This document shows positions 7,290 through 10,714 of a stretch of 10,714 nt of DNA, in pieces. Origin of the DNA: Pavlovales sp. CCMP2436. Lineage: Eukaryota > Haptophyta > Pavlovophyceae > Pavlovales. The stretch spans positions 208,543-219,256 of the forward strand of contig MU631526.1 in assembly GCA_026770615.1 (NCBI GenBank), read 5' to 3'. Made by a program: the position numbers and the translations under genes. The first letter of the stretch is position 1; every line of letters begins with the position of its first letter. The notes below the pieces were generated by a model that did no database searches, was not told the origin of the DNA, and saw only the letters and a program-made list of their open reading frames with translations.

Positions 7290-8304
7290 AATGAAAACAT
7301 TGAATTGCAAACAAGATTCAAGCAATTTGATCAATATTGGAAATTGTGATTTGTTTTACGACTTATAGATCTAGTTTTTATACTAAAAAAATCCGGCCCA
7401 CTCCAAGCCATCGCAAGACAACCGAGAGAAGTTAAATACACACAAAAAATCAGCGCTGATTTTTCACCTTTTGGGAACCCAGCCGTCTACGCCGTGGGGA
7501 CTCAGGAACTTGGAGCCCAGCCTCTCAGATCAGATGGGGTTGCTCGTTTTCGTGCGGGTCTGATGCTTGCATGGGTGCTCCCAGAGCTCGCCATGTCGCC
7601 TTTGAGGCGCGCAGGTGCATCATTACTCCGTTGAGCTGGCAAGGAACATTCCGAGCTCATCATTGCCATGAAACAGTGTAGCTGCTTAAACTTTGACAAT
7701 CCTAGGTTTGGATGAAATATGCCGAGGAGCCGAACAGTGCCAAGGCGCGTCGCAAAGAAGAACAAGTGCAGGAGCAGAATAAAATTACGCGGCCACCCCT
7801 CTCAATGCGCGCAGGGGAGGAAGGTTCAGGATAGAGTCGTGATATGACAGGGGATCGCGGGCAATAAGTAGGGCGAATTTGAGGATGAGGCTCAGTTTCT
7901 TTGCTTTTGAGCTTAAGGTCGACGGAGCAGCAGGCTTAATTCCTTAATGCCGCCTTCGGCGGAACCCTACATAATATTAAAATATGCATTTTAAAGTGGG
8001 CGTAAACACATAACTAACATTGGGCCAAGGGGGATAAAAATACCCTTTGATTGGGCGTAAGCTCGTAGCGTCGAGCTCGTGTGCAATTTGCGCGACTCCG
8101 CGCGAGTAATGCTCACAGCTAACTAATGCTCACCCAACTGTTTATACTGTTGCAGTGGATATCAATATATATAGCGGCTCAGCATGGTTCAACAGGTGTT
8201 GTTCACTCACTGACTTGGTCGACGTCAGACATTAGTCCTGGCAGCAGGGATGGTGGTGGTTGAGGTGAGGTTGGTGGTAAACTCGTAGCAATTGCCATAG
8301 GATT
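7290..8304. other. Spacer without a supported gene
   Basis: Mixed composition. An 87-codon minus-strand frame at 7502-7765 has no recognisable domain. AATAAA at 7778-7783 is a possible polyadenylation signal with no gene attached. A perfect 5-bp GC hairpin with TTC loop sits at 7950-7962. GAGTCGTGATATG at 7834-7846 repeats a 13-mer from 6356-6368. AATGCTCAC is duplicated near 8107 and 8126. A G/T-rich stretch fills 8248-8280. Confidence 0.4.
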
Positions 8305-8325
8305 CCCCCCCCCCCTCCCCCCCCC
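8305..8325. repeat. C11-T-C9 tract
   Basis: A cytosine run broken by a single T, just before the point where recognisable retroelement protein begins. It may mark the 5' truncation point of the element or be an older slippage-prone site. Confidence 0.8.
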
Positions 8326-8396
8326 ACACACAACACGGCTGCAGTAGCAAAAGCAGCCAAGACCCTGTTCACACAGGAATATAGGCCAACATTTAG

Positions 8397-9491
8397 GCGA
8401 TTAAACACCCGGAGCAGCTGGAAATATTATGGGAAATCCTGCCCGCACTCACGTCGGCATTATGCGGACCTATGTGCTTCCGGTTCGTCACACGCCACAC
8501 AACACTCATACATGCACTCAGACACCAACCACCGACAGCGGAGAAACCACAATTGTGCACCCCCTATGTCGGGGTCGACGGGTCATTTATCAAACCTGAT
8601 GGAAACGGCGAGGCTCTAGCAGCCGGTGCGGCGTGTTTTTACGTACTTCCATCACACCACATCCGCGGCACGACACATGCCCCAGAGGCACATATCCTCA
8701 CCTGCACAGGCGATCAAACGGTTGTCAACGCAGAATGCAATGCGGTCACACTGGCCTTACAAGCACTGACTCACGAGCAAGAGCTATTCATCGGATGGGA
8801 CCATGACACAGGCTTAAAATGCCTAGACTGGCACGGACGGCACCTAGACCGCAACCCCCTACCACACGGATTAAGGGATCCCACGAGCTATGATGCAAAC
8901 CCTCACTTCTACCGCCTACTCAGCCTCAAACAACGTGACGAGGCGCATGGACGCTACAGGAACGCGACTTGCACTGCGGCTCATACCAAATCGGATGATG
9001 AAGTAGCCCGAATTCAACATACCCCGGGAGCGGTACGTCACGATGACGCCTCGAGAGCTAGAATAGTGACACCAGAGGCGCTAAAGAAAGTGACCCGGCT
9101 CTTCATCTCCACACGAGGCGACAACTGGCGCAGCCAGGCTGATTTGCCTCCCCACCTCCAACCCCCGGCTGTCGTGAGGCTCGTGCAGAACGCATTGAGC
9201 GACTGGGGCTCAAAGGCAGTAGCAGTACACAGAGAAGCCGCCACAGTACAGCTCACAAAAAACACGCTCACGGCCCAGTGCTGGGCAATAGCGGCCACTG
9301 CGACAGGAGATATCATCACATCCGACCAACGAGCAGCACGCCATGCGCTAATAGACAGAGTTGCGAGGAATCGCCTAGAGAAGAGAGGCCCCGTCAAACA
9401 TGCCCCAGGCGTAGGTAGAATGGCCAATGTAGAAGCTATGTGGTCAAAAGAAAGCACGACGGCTCTGCGCTTCCCACGAGATAGGGGCTAA
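8397..9491 (+). pseudogene. RNase H domain region of non-LTR retroelement ORF2
   Basis: Frame 3 is open from 8397 after TAG at 8394, with an ATG at 8472. Residue numbers count from that ATG. The RNase HI catalytic set is present: D36 in YVGVDGSF, E88 in NAECNAV, D110 in GWDHDTGLK, and D191 or D192 in RHDDASRA, with H171 in AAHTKSD at the place of the usual histidine. E88 to D110 is 22 residues, as in bacterial RNase HI. The domain would remove the RNA strand of the RNA-DNA hybrid during element copying. About 140 residues follow without a domain I recognise. The frame stops at TAA (9489-9491), then TGA at 9504-9506, and afterwards the zinc-binding tail continues in the same frame, so the stop is probably a mutation. 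The upstream text (HPEQLEILWEILPALTSAL) shows that the ATG at 8472 is not the original start. Confidence 0.65.
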
Positions 9492-9506
9492 CAGCGACCC
9501 ACGTGA

Positions 9507-10235
9507 AAGTACACCAAACACATGGCCAGATTGATACTCGGATCATACCGCCACAATGCCGAGTGGGCAGCCGAATTTCCGGCGATGGCCACCACTACAA
9601 TTACCATCGACGGAAAGTCCGAAACAATGGGCCTCACCTGCCCTCTATGCAAAGCACTCAACTCACAAGACACAAAGCATCACCTATACCACGAGTGCTC
9701 GGCAACGGAAAAGCACCGCCACGACCTCCACCGCTCTCTCGGCAATGAACTGTCCCCGCGCCTGGGACTCGCCAAATCAAAATCAATGGCGACACACATG
9801 ATATCTCGACCGGACTACTTCACTGGAAGGGTAGGATTAAGTGTCAAAGAAGAGCTCAGAAAGAAGGACGTCGACACCGGTGACGCACCCAAGCCCAGCG
9901 ACTTACACTACACTCTCCTACGCCATAGCCTCAGAATGCACAAATCACGCGAAGCGGCAATCGAAGTATCAGCGGCATCCACCAAGGACAATATATCTAT
10001 ATACGACGCGTATAAGTTTAAGGTAGCCATGTGGGCCGCCCAGACAGCTGAGCGGGCAGCAAGGAAACTGAATCAAAACACAGCACCAGCGGCCATACTA
10101 CCATACCACCTATACAACACGAGCCCATACCCCCAACGGACAGCATCGCTCAAAACAAGGAACCATCAGCCTTACTTCCTATGCAGTATGAGCCCATACC
10201 CCCAACAGACAGCATCGCCCAAAACGAAGCATTAG
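9507..10235 (+). pseudogene. C-terminal zinc-binding region of the same retroelement ORF2
   Basis: In the same frame 3 as the RNase H region, with an ATG at 9522 that allows 237 residues to TAG at 10233-10235. Residues 40-59 from that ATG form a C2HC motif: C40-P-L-C43, then T-K-H-H54-LYHEC59, spaced C-x2-C-x10-H-x4-C. This cysteine/histidine motif, with its T..HL..EC ending, is typical of ORF2 C-termini in non-LTR elements and is thought to help bind nucleic acid. A long charged helical stretch follows (VSVKEEL-like, then AMWAAQTAERAARKLNQ). The last 45 residues include a tandem repeat (SPYPQ.TAS.KT twice) that reads more naturally in frame 2 (EPIPPTDSIAQN), so the true tail probably shifted frame near 10110-10120. 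It is unlikely to be translated alone, although its own ATG makes that possible. Confidence 0.6.
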
Positions 10236-10243
10236 CGGCCATA
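10074..10243 (+). repeat. 69-bp tandem repeat, with one unit lengthened to 77 bp
   Basis: CAAAAC begins equivalent blocks at 10074, 10151 and 10220, spacing 77 and then 69 bp. GAGCCCATACCCCCAAC occurs at 10121 and 10190, exactly 69 bp apart. In frame 2 the units read EPIPPTDSIAQN twice, joined by KEPSALLPMQY; the first unit's QNTAPAAILPYH matches in frame 3. The 8-base length difference explains the change of frame. Confidence 0.6.
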
Positions 10244-10280
10244 TCAGCCCTTGAAACCGGCCAGTCACCCACGGCTACTT

Positions 10281-10441
10281 CCGGATCCGTTTTACATATA
10301 CTTCCGGATCCGTGTCGCGGAGGGCCCCTTTCGGATCCGTGGGGGTGTAGAACCGGATCCGTATGGGCTAGAAGCGGATCCGCGCCCGCACGACAGTGTA
10401 GAGCGGATCCGACCGGCGCACCAGAGCGTAAAGCGGATGCG
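10281..10441. repeat. Array of seven CGGATCCG palindromes
   Basis: Perfect copies start at 10282, 10305, 10332, 10354, 10375 and 10404; a seventh at 10434 is CGGATGCG. Spacing is 23, 27, 22, 21, 29 and 30 bp, so it is not a codon repeat. On the left, two copies share TACTTCCGGATCCG; the right-hand copies share a GTAGA(A)-type lead. The array lies in the 3' flank of the retroelement, before the A-rich stretch, and may be its 3' untranslated region, a degenerate minisatellite, or a set of protein-binding sites. Confidence 0.8.
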
Positions 10442-10447
10442 TGAGAT

Positions 10448-10714
10448 ATGTCGGGCTTGAAAAATAATAAAAAGCTGTCCGAGTTGCTGTCCGAGTTGGC
10501 CCCGGACCTCGCGGAGGGTCCGACGCCGATCCCGATCTCGATCCCAACGCCGAACGCGCCAAAGAGCTTCAGCGCCAACGCCAGCACCAGCGTCGGCGCT
10601 CACAGCCGCCCACCGCCGCGTCGGCGCCAACTGCTGTCAACGGCATGCAGAGGCTGTGCGCACGGCTGGAGCTCGCGCCCATCAGCGGCGCAGCGACTCG
10701 CTCGCTCCCGAGCC
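10448..10714 (+). CDS. Partial open frame running off the right edge, hypothetical
   Basis: ATG at 10448 (frame 2) opens 89 codons without a stop up to the window edge. The start reads MSGLKNNKKL, followed by LSELLSEL, which is the product of a perfect 12-bp tandem duplication (10474-10485 and 10486-10497), then PDLAEG and a proline-rich stretch (TPIPISIPTPNAP). Frame 1 over the same DNA is also open after TAA TAA at 10463-10468 and gives DADPDLDPNAERAKELQRQ, equally protein-like. I cannot tell which frame, if either, is coding, and no family is recognised. The A-rich stretch 10460-10473 could instead be a retroelement tail, which would make the ATG accidental. The composition jumps back to GC-rich here, as in the block at 1-2216. 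Confidence 0.25.
   Translation, partial: MSGLKNNKKLSELLSELAPDLAEGPTPIPISIPTPNAPKSFSANASTSVGAHSRPPPRRRQLLSTACRGCAHGWSSRPSAAQRLARSRA

Larger units (their letters stand above)
8326..10473 (+). mobile_element. 5'-truncated non-LTR retroelement, second lineage
   Basis: Contains an RNase H domain followed by a C2HC zinc-binding tail, the order found at the 3' end of ORF2 in RNase H-bearing non-LTR retrotransposons. The RT and endonuclease expected upstream are absent, so the copy is 5'-truncated, as is common for this class. Frame 1 carries a plausible lead-in (TLFTQEYRPTFRRLN at about 8359-8404) before the frame passes to frame 3 near 8405-8412. The A-rich stretch 10460-10473 may be the 3' tail. 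No target-site duplication is seen. It shares no obvious sequence with the element at 1-2216. Confidence 0.6.

Noticed and set aside
7502..7765. 87-codon minus-strand frame
   Set aside because: No domain, no conserved motif, and a non-ATG start as given; may be chance.
8472..10235. Altered genetic code to explain the in-frame TAA and TGA
   Set aside because: ERH ends normally in TAG, and the other element ends with TAG after decay. Both stops lie in a retroelement that shows other damage.
10150..10630. Minus-strand frames with RIR / GSGS-type repeats
   Set aside because: They are translations of the CGGATCCG array and of A/T-rich DNA, not a conserved protein.
1..10714. CRISPR arrays, bacterial operons, defence islands
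   Set aside because: No spaced direct repeats of that type, no prokaryotic gene organisation, and a eukaryote-specific gene present.

Overview
This window reads as nuclear DNA of a eukaryote, probably a unicellular alga or other protist. The reasons are an unmistakable enhancer of rudimentary homolog (ERH) gene, a family confined to eukaryotes, two decayed retroelement ORFs of the non-LTR type, a hAT-like miniature transposon, long gene-poor spacers with A/T-rich stretches, and no ribosome-binding sites or operon structure. I cannot name the species from sequence alone.

Layout. Positions 1-2216 hold the remains of a GC-rich reverse transcriptase polyprotein that enters from the left edge. 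Its reading frame is broken in three places. It carries an RT palm with a damaged catalytic box, a connector, a candidate PD-(D/E)XK endonuclease and a conserved C-terminal block. A G-rich tract at 2397-2429 closes the GC-rich block. From 2430 to about 3460 the DNA is A/T-richer and shows no gene. From 3467 to 3583 there is a C-rich tract and a strong GC hairpin. A candidate histidine-rich gene lies on the minus strand at 3898-4356. The only confident host gene is ERH at 5086-5394 on the plus strand, uninterrupted and full length; it and the minus-strand candidate would be divergent.

From 5395 to about 8300 no gene is supported, but the spacer is full of small repeats: several inverted repeats around the motif TATCACTCACT (6330-6770), a pair of 13-bp direct repeats (6861, 6967), and a 301-bp element with 11-bp terminal inverted repeats and a near-perfect 8-bp target duplication (6989-7289). 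Two C10-11/T/C7-9 tracts lie at 6394 and 8305.

From about 8326 a second, unrelated non-LTR retroelement begins. It appears 5'-truncated. It keeps an RNase H domain with its catalytic residues and a C2HC zinc-binding tail, separated by two in-frame stop codons. Its 3' end has a 69-bp tandem repeat that shifts the frame, then seven copies of the palindrome CGGATCCG (one imperfect) at non-codon spacing, then an A-rich stretch. A GC-rich open frame runs off the right edge.

There is no sign of a multi-gene pathway. The window is best read as one conserved housekeeping gene in a spacer colonised by old transposable elements. The most unusual structures are the CGGATCCG array and the small inverted-repeat elements.
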